Shown: positions 35,738 through 43,944, counted from the stretch's first letter. The stretch: 64,000 nucleotides of DNA from Bacteroidota bacterium (GCA_016706865.1 JADJIS010000003.1:1240001-1304000); one strand, 5' to 3'. Program-made: numbers and translations. Notes: generated by a model from the letters alone, not told the origin.

Positions 35738-36643
35738 ATGAAAACCCGTTTCGAATTAAATGTAATACAACCACAAATTTCTGCTTGCAGTGAAAATTGG
35801 GACAATATGTTACCACATGAAAAGGGTGCATTTTGTAATAGTTGTAATAAAGTTGTACATGATCTTTCCAAATTAAATGGTGATCAGCTTGCAGCATTTT
35901 TAATTAAAAATAAAGGGCAGTCGGTTTGCGGAAAAGTAAATGCCGATCTCATTAATAAACCGGTAAGTTTAATTTACAAACAACCGGAGAGATATAGTTA
36001 TAATTTTTTGTTTACTATTACCTTGTTCATCGTTTTTGGAACCACTTTGTTTTCCTGTGATGAAAAAGAACATGAAATTATTAAAACCAATATTGAAAAT
36101 ACTTTTTTTGAGGATGTAAATATTACACGAGAAACGGATTTACCAGAAGTGCAAAATATTTTAACAAATTCGATTGGTAAATATGTAAATGAAGAGGTTC
36201 CAATTATTGAAATATTTGAGAGAGACTCTACACCTATTGCTTTGGACGTAGTTGTTATTTCAAGAAATAGCGATCAATATGACAGACAACTTTGGGCCGG
36301 AGGGATGGGATTTGTAACACGAACAATATACCACGAAATTGACACTACACCCATCACTCCCCTAATTCCGGAAATCCCGGTAGAATTACCTTTATTGGTA
36401 TTTCCAAATCCAGCCCGAGATCAAATCAATATAAAATATACCATCGCAGAAGAAGGACTTTCCATACTGACTTTCTTTAATATCAACGGTCAAAAAATAG
36501 CGGATATTTTCAGTACAAATGAATCGATACCAGGAGTTTATACTGAACAATTTAATGTGCAGAATCTCCCCTCCGGTATGTACATTTTAATTTTGTTAAA
36601 TAATGATCACAAAGAGGTTTTTCGTGTAAACGTGACACATTAA
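35738..36643 (+). CDS. Protein with N-terminal Cys motif, membrane helix and T9SS sorting domain
   Basis: 301 residues. The N-terminus (1-70) carries Cys17, Cys33-x-x-Cys36 and Cys64 in a pattern (CSENWDNM, FCNSCNKVVHDL) that I recognise from many Bacteroidota proteins and that may bind a metal. A hydrophobic helix at about 88-106 ends in FSC, which looks like a lipobox but lies about 107 residues into the protein. The C-terminus (about 220-301) is a T9SS-like sorting domain with VFPNPARD and LPSGMYIL. How a protein with a cytosolic-looking N-terminus reaches T9SS is unclear. Function is unknown. Confidence 0.75.
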   Translation: MKTRFELNVIQPQISACSENWDNMLPHEKGAFCNSCNKVVHDLSKLNGDQLAAFLIKNKGQSVCGKVNADLINKPVSLIYKQPERYSYNFLFTITLFIVFGTTLFSCDEKEHEIIKTNIENTFFEDVNITRETDLPEVQNILTNSIGKYVNEEVPIIEIFERDSTPIALDVVVISRNSDQYDRQLWAGGMGFVTRTIYHEIDTTPITPLIPEIPVELPLLVFPNPARDQINIKYTIAEEGLSILTFFNINGQKIADIFSTNESIPGVYTEQFNVQNLPSGMYILILLNNDHKEVFRVNVTH

Positions 36644-36862
36644 TTTATACTTATAGCAATTAACGGGGAAAATTATCCCCAATAAAAATGGAATAAATTT
36701 ACTCATCTGCGATTAATTTTTAGTTCCTGCCGGAATTCGTAAAAATCTTACACGATTTATGAGATTAAATGCTGATTACCATTGGTATTCAAGGTTATAT
36801 AATCCTAGGTGCAGAAAACTTACGTATGTATTGGTACAATTTTGCATAGATTAACGTAAGTC

Positions 36863-38032
36863 ATGTACCCTATAAATTATGATATTGTAGTTATCGGCTC
36901 TGGTCCTGGCGGTTCTACCACTGCCCGTTACGCCGCTAAAAAAGGACTGCGTGTGCTTCTTATAGATAAACGACAAGAATTGGGAGCACCAATTCAATGT
37001 TCGGGTGCAATTAGCGCTAATGCTTTAGAAAATGTAGAAATTGCTGCAGATGATGAATTTATTCAGGAAAAGATCTATGGTTTTGGTATCTATAATGAAA
37101 ATGGAACTAAATGCACTATTGATTACCGAACCTTAAAACCAGATGAATATGGTGAACTCAAAAAACCATTAGGTTTTATAGTTGACAGAAGGCGTTTTGA
37201 TCGATATTTAATGACCATCGCAGAACGCGAACATGTAGATGTTTGGTTAAAATCAGAGGGACTGAATTATACACCCGAAAAAAATGGTACCTGCACTTTA
37301 ACTGTTAGACGATTTAATGAAGAAATAAAAATAAATACCAAAGTAATTGTAGGTGCAGATGGACTGCAATCTCAGGTTGGAAAATGGGCTGGATTAAATA
37401 CTCATATTAAATTGACCGAACTGGCAAGCTGTTTACAATTTGTTGTTGATGGTGTAAATACGGACGGATTATTAGAAATTATTACCGGCGATAAATGGGC
37501 ACCCGGTGGTTATGCATGGGTATTCCCAAAAGGGAATGGATATGCAGAGATCGGATTAGGAGTTACAAGAACACTCGCCAAACAAAATGCACAATGGTAT
37601 CTCGATCAATTTATGAAAGAATCATTTTTTAAAGATCGTTTTAAAAATGCAAGAATATTGGAAATTCAAGGTGGAGGAGTTCCATTGGCAGCTCCATTAA
37701 ATATTCAGTATGCCGATAATTTAATATTGGTTGGAGATGCTGCACGACATGTAAACCCGATAACCGGTGGTGGCATTCACACTGCAATGGCATCAGGAAA
37801 AATAGCCGGGGAATTTTTGGCGGAATTAATTAAATCAGACAAACAAACATCCAAAGAAAATTTAAAAGAATATCAGGACAGATGGTTATCTGCCATGGGA
37901 AATAAAATGTGGCAATTATATGAGGTAAAACATACTATTTTTAATACCAAAGAAGTATTAAAAAGAGATGAAATGTTATACGATACCATGTCGAATTATT
38001 TCAGTCCGGAATCGGAATATAAAAAAATATAA
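36863..38032 (+). CDS. Geranylgeranyl reductase family flavoprotein
   Basis: 389 residues. FAD-binding motifs are GSGPGGS (12-18), GADG (164-167) and GDAARHVNPITGGG (291-304). The CSGAIS motif with Cys46 and the aromatic PGGYAWVFPKG segment (214-224) are typical of geranylgeranyl reductases such as ChlP and the archaeal lipid reductase. These enzymes reduce three double bonds of a geranylgeranyl chain, giving phytyl. The ferredoxin gene 2 bp downstream is a likely electron donor. It is the first of five co-directional genes with tocopherol-pathway homologies. A weak -7-like CAATTTTG (36837-36844) precedes it. Confidence 0.92.
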   Translation: MYPINYDIVVIGSGPGGSTTARYAAKKGLRVLLIDKRQELGAPIQCSGAISANALENVEIAADDEFIQEKIYGFGIYNENGTKCTIDYRTLKPDEYGELKKPLGFIVDRRRFDRYLMTIAEREHVDVWLKSEGLNYTPEKNGTCTLTVRRFNEEIKINTKVIVGADGLQSQVGKWAGLNTHIKLTELASCLQFVVDGVNTDGLLEIITGDKWAPGGYAWVFPKGNGYAEIGLGVTRTLAKQNAQWYLDQFMKESFFKDRFKNARILEIQGGGVPLAAPLNIQYADNLILVGDAARHVNPITGGGIHTAMASGKIAGEFLAELIKSDKQTSKENLKEYQDRWLSAMGNKMWQLYEVKHTIFNTKEVLKRDEMLYDTMSNYFSPESEYKKI

Positions 38033-38034
38033 TT

Positions 38035-38277
38035 ATGAGTCATGAATCAGTGATCTTTCAAATTGGATGGAATGCATGCATCAATTGCGGGGCCTGTATT
38101 GCAGTATGTCCACAGGTGCCGGGTTTTGTTACTTCGTTTAATACTATTGCAGTTAATACTCCATGTGATATTGCTTGTATGGCCTGCGAAATAATTTGCC
38201 CTGTGAGTACAATTATTCATTTAAAGGAATCGGCAATACCCAACGATCCTTTATTTATACAATTAAATCCAAGGTAA
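38035..38277 (+). CDS. 2[4Fe-4S] ferredoxin
   Basis: 80 residues with two cluster motifs: Cys15, 18, 21 and 25 (CINCGACIAVC) and Cys44, 48, 51 and 55 (CDIACMACEIIC). The second has the CxxxCxxC spacing seen in some archaeal and bacterial ferredoxins. It lies between the geranylgeranyl reductase and the VTE3-like gene with gaps of 2 and 8 bp. In Methanosarcina a ferredoxin encoded beside the geranylgeranyl reductase supports its activity, so the same partnership is likely here. Confidence 0.9.
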   Translation: MSHESVIFQIGWNACINCGACIAVCPQVPGFVTSFNTIAVNTPCDIACMACEIICPVSTIIHLKESAIPNDPLFIQLNPR

Positions 38278-38285
38278 AACTACAC

Positions 38286-39194
38286 ATGAGACTCATCCAA
38301 CATAAAAAAGAAGCATATTGGTTTTACAGGTTTTTATCTATTTTTTACGATAAATATGTAAACCCTTTATTCTGGACAGAATATATGCGCGATCAAAGTC
38401 TTGAGCTGGCATTATTAAATGATAAAAAATTAACCGTAATTGATGTTGGTTCCGGTACAGGCTTCACCACACAGGGAATAACAAAATCAATTTCACCACA
38501 ACAAATTACCTGTATTGATCAAAGTCCGCATCAGATGCAAAAAGCAAAACAAAAATCTGATCTTAAAGGATGTACATTTATTTTAGGTGATGCAGAAAAT
38601 ATACCCTTTGCAAATAATACATTCGACCGATATGTATCTGCTGGAAGTATAGAATACTGGCCAGATCCGCAAAAGGGAATACTGGAAGCGATACGCGTAA
38701 TAAAACCAGGTGGAACTGCATTAATGATTGGTCCTTTGGAACCCGGAAATAAATTGGGAAGGTTTTTGGCAAATACCTGGATGTTATTTCCTAAAGAAGA
38801 AGAATATTTAAACTGGTATAGAGCGGCAGGATTTAAAGAAATAAAAATAAAATATATAAAACCTCAATGGTATAAAAGTAAACATGAGTACGGAATAGCA
38901 ATCTCAGGTATTAAACCTGTGGATGGAAGTGAAAATTTCCATGCTGAGATAAATGTATCCGAAGAAAAAAAATCGATTTTCAGACCATTACAAATTTTCT
39001 GGCGCGTATTGGTAGGTTCGCTGGCGGGATTTATTTTTATTCCGGTTGCACTTTTTGGTTATTTTACCAATATTTTCAGAAAGGATAAAAACCATTCATC
39101 CACCTATCAGGAGAAATTAAATAAATATCAAATTACCGTGCTGATCTTAATAGGTTTGCTCCTGATATTAACCATTTGGATAATTGTAAAATAA
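38286..39194 (+). CDS. MPBQ/MSBQ methyltransferase, plant VTE3-like
   Basis: 302 residues from the ATG at 38286. An alternative frame starting at 38175 would overlap the ferredoxin gene and is rejected. The SAM-binding motif VIDVGSGTGF lies at 51-60. The N-terminal QHKKEAYWFYRFLSIFYD, SIEYWPDPQKG (121-131), WMLFPKEEEY (165-174) and a C-terminal membrane tail (about 241-262 and 284-301) match what I remember of plant VTE3 (APG1). VTE3 methylates 2-methyl-6-phytyl-1,4-benzoquinol in tocopherol synthesis and the solanesyl analogue in plastoquinone synthesis. I could not run an alignment. It is followed 2 bp later by a VTE4-like gene. Confidence 0.88.
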   Translation: MRLIQHKKEAYWFYRFLSIFYDKYVNPLFWTEYMRDQSLELALLNDKKLTVIDVGSGTGFTTQGITKSISPQQITCIDQSPHQMQKAKQKSDLKGCTFILGDAENIPFANNTFDRYVSAGSIEYWPDPQKGILEAIRVIKPGGTALMIGPLEPGNKLGRFLANTWMLFPKEEEYLNWYRAAGFKEIKIKYIKPQWYKSKHEYGIAISGIKPVDGSENFHAEINVSEEKKSIFRPLQIFWRVLVGSLAGFIFIPVALFGYFTNIFRKDKNHSSTYQEKLNKYQITVLILIGLLLILTIWIIVK

Positions 39195-39196
39195 AA

Positions 39197-40036
39197 ATGA
39201 TCACATTAAACGAAAGGATCCGTCAATTTTATAATAGCTCCACTCCCCTATGGCTGGATACCTGGGGAGAACATATGCACCATGGTTTTTATGGTATTGA
39301 TGGCAATATCAAAAAGGAAAACAAACAAGCTCAGATCGACCTGATAAATGAAGTAATAAATTGGGCAAATATTAAATCTGCACATCATATTTTAGATGCC
39401 GGTTGTGGTGTGGGAGGAAGTTCGAGATATCTCTCCAAAAAATTTGATGCGAGTGTTTTAGGATTAACATTGAGCAATGTTCAGGCTGCAGCTGCAGAAA
39501 AATATAACAAGGCGCAGGGGTTGGAAAATAAAGTGAGCATCATGGTTAAAGATATGCTCACACTTGATAAAAAGGACGGCCCATTTGATCTGATATGGTC
39601 GTTGGAAAGTGCGGAACATATTCCCGATAAAAAAGCATTATTACATTTATTTAATTCGCTGCTTGAAACGAAGGGAAAATGTGTAATTGTAACATGGTGC
39701 ATAAGTTCTTCCTATGGAAATTTAACAGATAAACAACAAGATCTCATTCAAAAAATAGAAAAATTATATCATTTACCACCGATGATCTCTTTGCATGAAT
39801 ATACCATACTTATGAAAGAAGCGGGATTTATTAACGTACATTCCGCCGATTGGAGCGCAGCAGTTGCTCCTTTTTGGAATGCTGTAATTCGCAGCGCCAT
39901 AAAATGGAAAAGTATTTTCGGATTATTGCGCGCAGGAACTACTACCATTAAAGGAGCCTGGGCAATGCAATACATGAAAAAAGGATTTCGGGAAGGCACC
40001 ATAAAATTTATTGTGATACAAGGTGAGAAAATATGA
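39197..40036 (+). CDS. Gamma-tocopherol methyltransferase-like enzyme (VTE4 type)
   Basis: 279 residues from the ATG at 39197. An earlier TTG frame at 39176 overlaps the upstream stop and is not used. The start WGEHMHHGFY (23-32), the SAM motif LDAGCGVGGSSRYL (66-79), a WSLESAEHIPDK segment and the C-terminal ADWSAAVAPFW all match what I remember of gamma-tocopherol methyltransferases. These enzymes methylate gamma-tocopherol to alpha-tocopherol. Other small-molecule C-methyltransferases share this fold, but the combination of motifs and neighbours makes the tocopherol assignment the best one. The stop overlaps the next start (ATGA). Confidence 0.85.
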   Translation: MITLNERIRQFYNSSTPLWLDTWGEHMHHGFYGIDGNIKKENKQAQIDLINEVINWANIKSAHHILDAGCGVGGSSRYLSKKFDASVLGLTLSNVQAAAAEKYNKAQGLENKVSIMVKDMLTLDKKDGPFDLIWSLESAEHIPDKKALLHLFNSLLETKGKCVIVTWCISSSYGNLTDKQQDLIQKIEKLYHLPPMISLHEYTILMKEAGFINVHSADWSAAVAPFWNAVIRSAIKWKSIFGLLRAGTTTIKGAWAMQYMKKGFREGTIKFIVIQGEKI

Positions 40037-40932
40037 ATTTCATTAAAAATTTTATACTTTATTCCAGGCTACATACTATAATTGGTACAACAATAAGTGC
40101 ATCTACTTTATATATAATTACCATTGCACTTTCACCTGAACCGGTGGAATATCATTTGCTTGGATTTATTTTAACACTTATAAGTTGTTTAGGCGCAAAT
40201 ATATATATTGTTGGCTTAAATCAGATCACCGATATTGAAATTGATAAAATAAACAAACCCTACTTGCCATTAGCCTCCGGTGCATATACTGTAAAGAAAG
40301 CCTACATTATTAATACTATTGCACTTTTAATTTCAATAAGCATTGCATTTTATTTTGGAAAGTTTTTATTAATTACGGTGTTATCCAGTCTAATACTCGG
40401 CACCATTTATTCGTTGCCTCCTTTCCGGTTAAAGAGATATTATTTCTGGGCAGCCTTTTGTATCATAGCAGTACGAGGAATACTTGTTAATATATTTTTA
40501 TTTTTACACCTCCACACCATGGTATTAGGTTACTACCATTTACCTGATAGTATACGAATTCTCACGATCGCAATTTTTATTTATAGTATTGTAATTGCCT
40601 GGTTTAAAGATATTCCTGATATGGCCGGTGATCAAAAATTTGATATTAAAACATTATCGCTGCGCATTGGCTCAAAAACAGTATTTATATTTGGTAATAC
40701 ATTACTGGCTTTGGTATTTGTGTTCCTCATCTCAGCTTCCTTATTTTTCAAGTTAGAACTAAATACCACTCTTTTTATAGTGATGCATATTGTTATGTTA
40801 CTTGCATTAATATACAAAGCGGTGAAAACTGACGTCAATAATAAGACTGCCATTTCGAAATATTACCAATTTATTTGGGTGCTATTTTTTGCCGAATACA
40901 TTGTGTTCGCCCTTGCTTCAATAAGCGCCTAA
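40033..40932 (+). CDS. Homogentisate prenyltransferase (UbiA family, VTE2/HPT type)
   Basis: 299 residues with about eight membrane helices. The first prenyl-diphosphate motif is GLNQITDIEID (61-71, Asp67 and Asp71) followed by NKPYLPLASG. The second is KDIPDMAGD (192-200). The SRLHTIIGTT start (11-20), LGANIYIVGLNQ and YSLPPFRLKRY segments are characteristic of homogentisate phytyl or geranylgeranyl transferases rather than of MenA or UbiA proper. These enzymes decarboxylate homogentisate and attach phytyl or geranylgeranyl. It is translationally coupled to the upstream methyltransferase (ATGA) and is the last gene of the five. Confidence 0.92.
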   Translation: MNFIKNFILYSRLHTIIGTTISASTLYIITIALSPEPVEYHLLGFILTLISCLGANIYIVGLNQITDIEIDKINKPYLPLASGAYTVKKAYIINTIALLISISIAFYFGKFLLITVLSSLILGTIYSLPPFRLKRYYFWAAFCIIAVRGILVNIFLFLHLHTMVLGYYHLPDSIRILTIAIFIYSIVIAWFKDIPDMAGDQKFDIKTLSLRIGSKTVFIFGNTLLALVFVFLISASLFFKLELNTTLFIVMHIVMLLALIYKAVKTDVNNKTAISKYYQFIWVLFFAEYIVFALASISA

Positions 40933-40949
40933 GCCCACCTGGCGTTGAA

Positions 40950-40980
40950 TTGCAAGATTTGGAGAGAATGCATATCTTTG
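40950..40980 (+). promoter_or_regulatory. Candidate promoter TTG-N20-TATCTTTG
   Basis: TTG at 40950-40952 and an exact TAnnTTTG at 40973-40980, 20 bp apart, lie 11 bp upstream of the ATG at 40992. This suggests the following gene is transcribed separately from the prenyltransferase operon. Confidence 0.5.
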
Positions 40981-40991
40981 AGAAAAAAAAG

Positions 40992-41504
40992 ATGCGCAAT
41001 ATCCTATTCCTTTTTCTGGTTACACTAATTTCGGTTCATGCAACCGCACAAAGTTCCTTTGCCACTGCTGTTGAATACAATGATTATATTGTTGTTCAAC
41101 AAGATAATGTTGGCACTGCAATAAACACTTTAATGGGTAATTTAAACCTTGACTCTGCAACAGTTTGGGCTTATTATAATTTAGGACTTGCCACAACGCA
41201 GGTAAGTCGCGATAATATTAAGAACCTGCCTGATTTCAATAATACCAGTTATTTTAAGAACGCTAGTCTGGAGCTGTTCCAATATTATGTTGATGTTTTT
41301 ACCGTAGAATTTAAGGAAGTAGTAACTATTTATTTTGATGTTAATGTTCCATTCGAAAATAAATTGGATAAAATGAATCCAATTTTTGATGTTATTGCAG
41401 CGAAAGAAATGAAGTTTGATGAAAATTTTGCAAAAGCGCAGCAACAATTTGCTACAGAAAATAATTTCGAACTTATAATACCGGAGACTGTCGAAGAGGA
41501 ATGA
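40992..41504 (+). CDS. Secreted protein, function unknown
   Basis: 170 residues from the ATG at 40992, directly in front of a signal peptide (MRNILFLFLV...ATAQ, about 19 residues). A longer frame to 40875 overlaps the prenyltransferase gene and is rejected. The mature part begins with AVEYNDYIVVQQDNV and is helical, with evenly spaced hydrophobic and acidic residues. I do not recognise a firm family, although similar secreted proteins occur in Bacteroidota and Leptospira in my recollection. A promoter-like sequence stands just upstream and an octamer repeat just downstream. Confidence 0.7.
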   Translation: MRNILFLFLVTLISVHATAQSSFATAVEYNDYIVVQQDNVGTAINTLMGNLNLDSATVWAYYNLGLATTQVSRDNIKNLPDFNNTSYFKNASLELFQYYVDVFTVEFKEVVTIYFDVNVPFENKLDKMNPIFDVIAAKEMKFDENFAKAQQQFATENNFELIIPETVEEE

Positions 41505-41575
41505 AAAAATGAATGAAGGAATGAAGGAATGAAGGAATGAAGGGATGAAAGAATGAAGGAATGAAAAAAAAAAGA
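41505..41575. repeat. Octamer tandem repeat (GAATGAAG)
   Basis: About seven GAATGAAG-type octamers run from 41511 to 41572, from the stop of the secreted protein to just before the amine oxidase. A similar but shorter array lies at 60775-60816. Confidence 0.7.
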
Positions 41576-41588
41576 AATAAAAATTGTA

Positions 41589-43268
41589 ATGCGACGTAGA
41601 AAATTTGTAAAAACAATTGGCACTTTAATTCCTGGTGCGTTGATGATCCCATCATTTTTATCGGCTAAACCAATACCAAAAATCACGAGTGGAACTGTAA
41701 TTATTGTGGGTTCAGGAGCAGCTGGTTTATATGCGGCGAAAACACTTAAGGATGCGGGTATGACTGTTATTATTTTGGAAGCCTCTGCTGTTCATGGAGG
41801 TAGAATTAGACCTTTAACAGGGTTTGGTGATTTTAATGTGGAAGCTGGTGCCGAATTTGTTCATGGAAAAGGAAATGATGCAGGAGATCCTCCCTCCTTT
41901 TTGTGGAGCAGTATTAATGCATATGACCCAGGTTTATTGTTGGAGTATGGTGGAAATAAAGAATTATATCAGATAGGATCAGAATACGAAACCTCGCCGC
42001 CCTATTGGGATGCAGAACTCGAAAATGCATGGCAGTTCTATTTAAATATGTACAGTTATACAGGCGATGATATTTTCATGAGTGATCATTTATTCACAGA
42101 ATATGGCATTGACGAATCGCATCCATATTGGCATATTTATGAAGCTTGGATCGGATCGGAATTTGGGACTTCCATCAAACGCATCGGAATGAAAAGTATT
42201 GCAATAAGTGAAAATCTATGGCTTACGGGCGATAAGGATTTTTTATTGGATGATTCTTATTTATCCATACTTGAATCATTATTTTTTAATTCGGTATTGG
42301 AAAATATCCAGTATAACAGAATTGTTACTAAAATTACCTACGGCGCAACAGGAGTTATTGTAAATTGTGCAGATGGGGGTGTTTTATTTGGCGATAAAGT
42401 TCTGGTTACTGTTCCATTACCGATATTAAAAGAAAACATTATATCCTTTGAACCTTCATTACCTGCAGAAAAAATTTATGCCATTGAAACCATTGGCATG
42501 GGTGCCGGAATGAAATTAATTTTAAAGTTTTCGCAAACATTTTGGACGGATGAAATTCAGGATATGACCATAGATGGATTTTCCACTTTTATATGGAGTC
42601 CGGGGTTGGGAAAAACAGATGCCACAAATAATATTCTCATATGTTTTATTATGGGTGAAAACGCAGAATATATGAGTAGTATAGATGCCGGTGCTGTTGA
42701 TGTTGCACTAGCGGAATTGGATCTTTTATTTGGAGGTGCCGCTAGTTTATATTATTTGGAAAGCAGTATTCAGGATTGGAGCTTAGAACCTTTTATTAAA
42801 GGAGCTTATTCATTTCCATCACCCGGGACCTATATTTCAGAAACTCAAAGTTCTCGTTTGGATCTTGCTTCACCGGTAGATTGTGTCCTGTTTTTTGCGG
42901 GAGAGGCAACCAATAATTATCATCCGGCCACTGTTCATGGAGCATTGGAAAGTGGTGCGAGGGCTGCAGCGGAGATATTGGAATGCCCTTTTTTAGGTAA
43001 TGAAAATATTATTATAACAAATGAGGTAAATTTATATGCTGAAAATGCAGTTGTTTTTTTTGAATTAAATATTACTAAAATTTCCACTGCCCGCTTTTCT
43101 ATTTATTCGTTAACCGGAAGTAAAGTGAAACAATTATTTTTTGATAGAATTCCTTCCGGAAAAAATACTTGGTCGTTTTCTGTTGCAGACTTAGCGGTTG
43201 GAAATTATATTTTGGAAGCAGACGTGGATGGAGTAAAATACTCGAAACAGGTTTCAATACAACATTGA
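41589..43268 (+). CDS. Flavin-containing amine oxidase with Tat-like signal and T9SS sorting domain
   Basis: 559 residues. The N-terminus MRRRKFVKTIGT plus a hydrophobic stretch is a twin-arginine-like signal. The dinucleotide-binding loop GSGAAGLYAA (41-50) and a C-terminal FFAGEATNNYHPATVHGALESG motif are typical of FAD amine oxidases (PF01593, monoamine or polyamine oxidase fold). The last 85 residues read as a sorting domain (FSIYSLTGSKVKQL...DLAVGNYIL). Tat export is expected because FAD must be bound before crossing the inner membrane. Substrate is unknown. It is not obviously part of the prenyl-quinol operon because two intergenic arrays and a promoter separate them. Confidence 0.85.
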   Translation: MRRRKFVKTIGTLIPGALMIPSFLSAKPIPKITSGTVIIVGSGAAGLYAAKTLKDAGMTVIILEASAVHGGRIRPLTGFGDFNVEAGAEFVHGKGNDAGDPPSFLWSSINAYDPGLLLEYGGNKELYQIGSEYETSPPYWDAELENAWQFYLNMYSYTGDDIFMSDHLFTEYGIDESHPYWHIYEAWIGSEFGTSIKRIGMKSIAISENLWLTGDKDFLLDDSYLSILESLFFNSVLENIQYNRIVTKITYGATGVIVNCADGGVLFGDKVLVTVPLPILKENIISFEPSLPAEKIYAIETIGMGAGMKLILKFSQTFWTDEIQDMTIDGFSTFIWSPGLGKTDATNNILICFIMGENAEYMSSIDAGAVDVALAELDLLFGGAASLYYLESSIQDWSLEPFIKGAYSFPSPGTYISETQSSRLDLASPVDCVLFFAGEATNNYHPATVHGALESGARAAAEILECPFLGNENIIITNEVNLYAENAVVFFELNITKISTARFSIYSLTGSKVKQLFFDRIPSGKNTWSFSVADLAVGNYILEADVDGVKYSKQVSIQH

Positions 43269-43309
43269 TCAATAACAATAAAACATTTTAAAATCCCAGC
43301 AATAATTCC

Positions 43310-43786
43310 ATGGATGACTACGGACAAAGATATATTGACTCCCGAAAAGAAATTGACCCTCGTGAAATATTACTTTTTAAAGTAGAAAGTAAGGTTAAAA
43401 ATGCCAAAATGTGGCTTTTTATTGTTGGTGGATTTACCATTGCGTTGGCTATATTTTATTTTTTCTTTCGCTACGATCGACTCAACGTGCTATCAACCGT
43501 AATTGATTGTACTATCGGATTAGTTTATATTGGATTAGCATTTTTCGTAAATAAAAAACCTTACACTGCAGTATTAGTGGGACTGATTTTATATATCTCA
43601 ACAATAGTGCTTACAGGTGTTTTCGATCCCACAACTTTAATGTCGGGTTGGCTATTTAAAATAATTATAATAGCAGCACTTGTTAGCGGATTAAAGGCTG
43701 CAAAACAAGTAGTGGAGCTAAGGCATGAATTAGGAATTTTGGATATTGAAAAAGATGCGGATGTGCCTATTGATATGATGAAATAA
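43310..43786 (+). CDS. Small membrane protein, function unknown
   Basis: 158 residues with four hydrophobic segments at about 33-52, 63-83, 86-106 and 113-131. The N-terminus is charged and hydrophilic (DDYGQRYIDSRKEIDP) and the C-terminal 25 residues are acidic. I recognise no family. It lies 41 bp after the amine oxidase on the same strand and convergent with the T9SS array. Confidence 0.68.
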   Translation: MDDYGQRYIDSRKEIDPREILLFKVESKVKNAKMWLFIVGGFTIALAIFYFFFRYDRLNVLSTVIDCTIGLVYIGLAFFVNKKPYTAVLVGLILYISTIVLTGVFDPTTLMSGWLFKIIIIAALVSGLKAAKQVVELRHELGILDIEKDADVPIDMMK

Positions 43787-43880
43787 CATTCAATAAAATC
43801 TAACCTTTTATTCTTTAAAATAATAAAGTGTCGGCTACAACCCGCGTAGCATAAGGATTGACAGATGTGAAAATCATTCC

Positions 43881-43896
43881 GTAACCAATCGGTTAC
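43881..43896. other. Small hairpin GTAACC-AATC-GGTTAC
   Basis: It is a perfect 6-bp stem with a 4-base loop in the 158-bp gap between convergent genes, about 50 bp past the stop of the 43945 gene. No T tract follows, so a terminator role is only possible. Confidence 0.35.
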
Positions 43897-43944
43897 ATAT
43901 CAGAATCAGAGCCCGAATTCGAGCAGAAAATATGAATCTAAGAT

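Noticed and set aside
35542..35793. 83-codon plus-strand frame
   Set aside because: It translates the CNTATGT heptamer array and overlaps the real gene at 35738.
38175..38285. Upstream extension of the VTE3-like gene
   Set aside because: It overlaps the ferredoxin gene. The ATG at 38286 directly precedes the conserved N-terminus.
41589..43786. Amine oxidase and membrane protein as further members of the vitamin E-like operon
   Set aside because: A separate promoter-like sequence, an unrelated secreted protein and an octamer repeat stand between them and the prenyltransferase gene.
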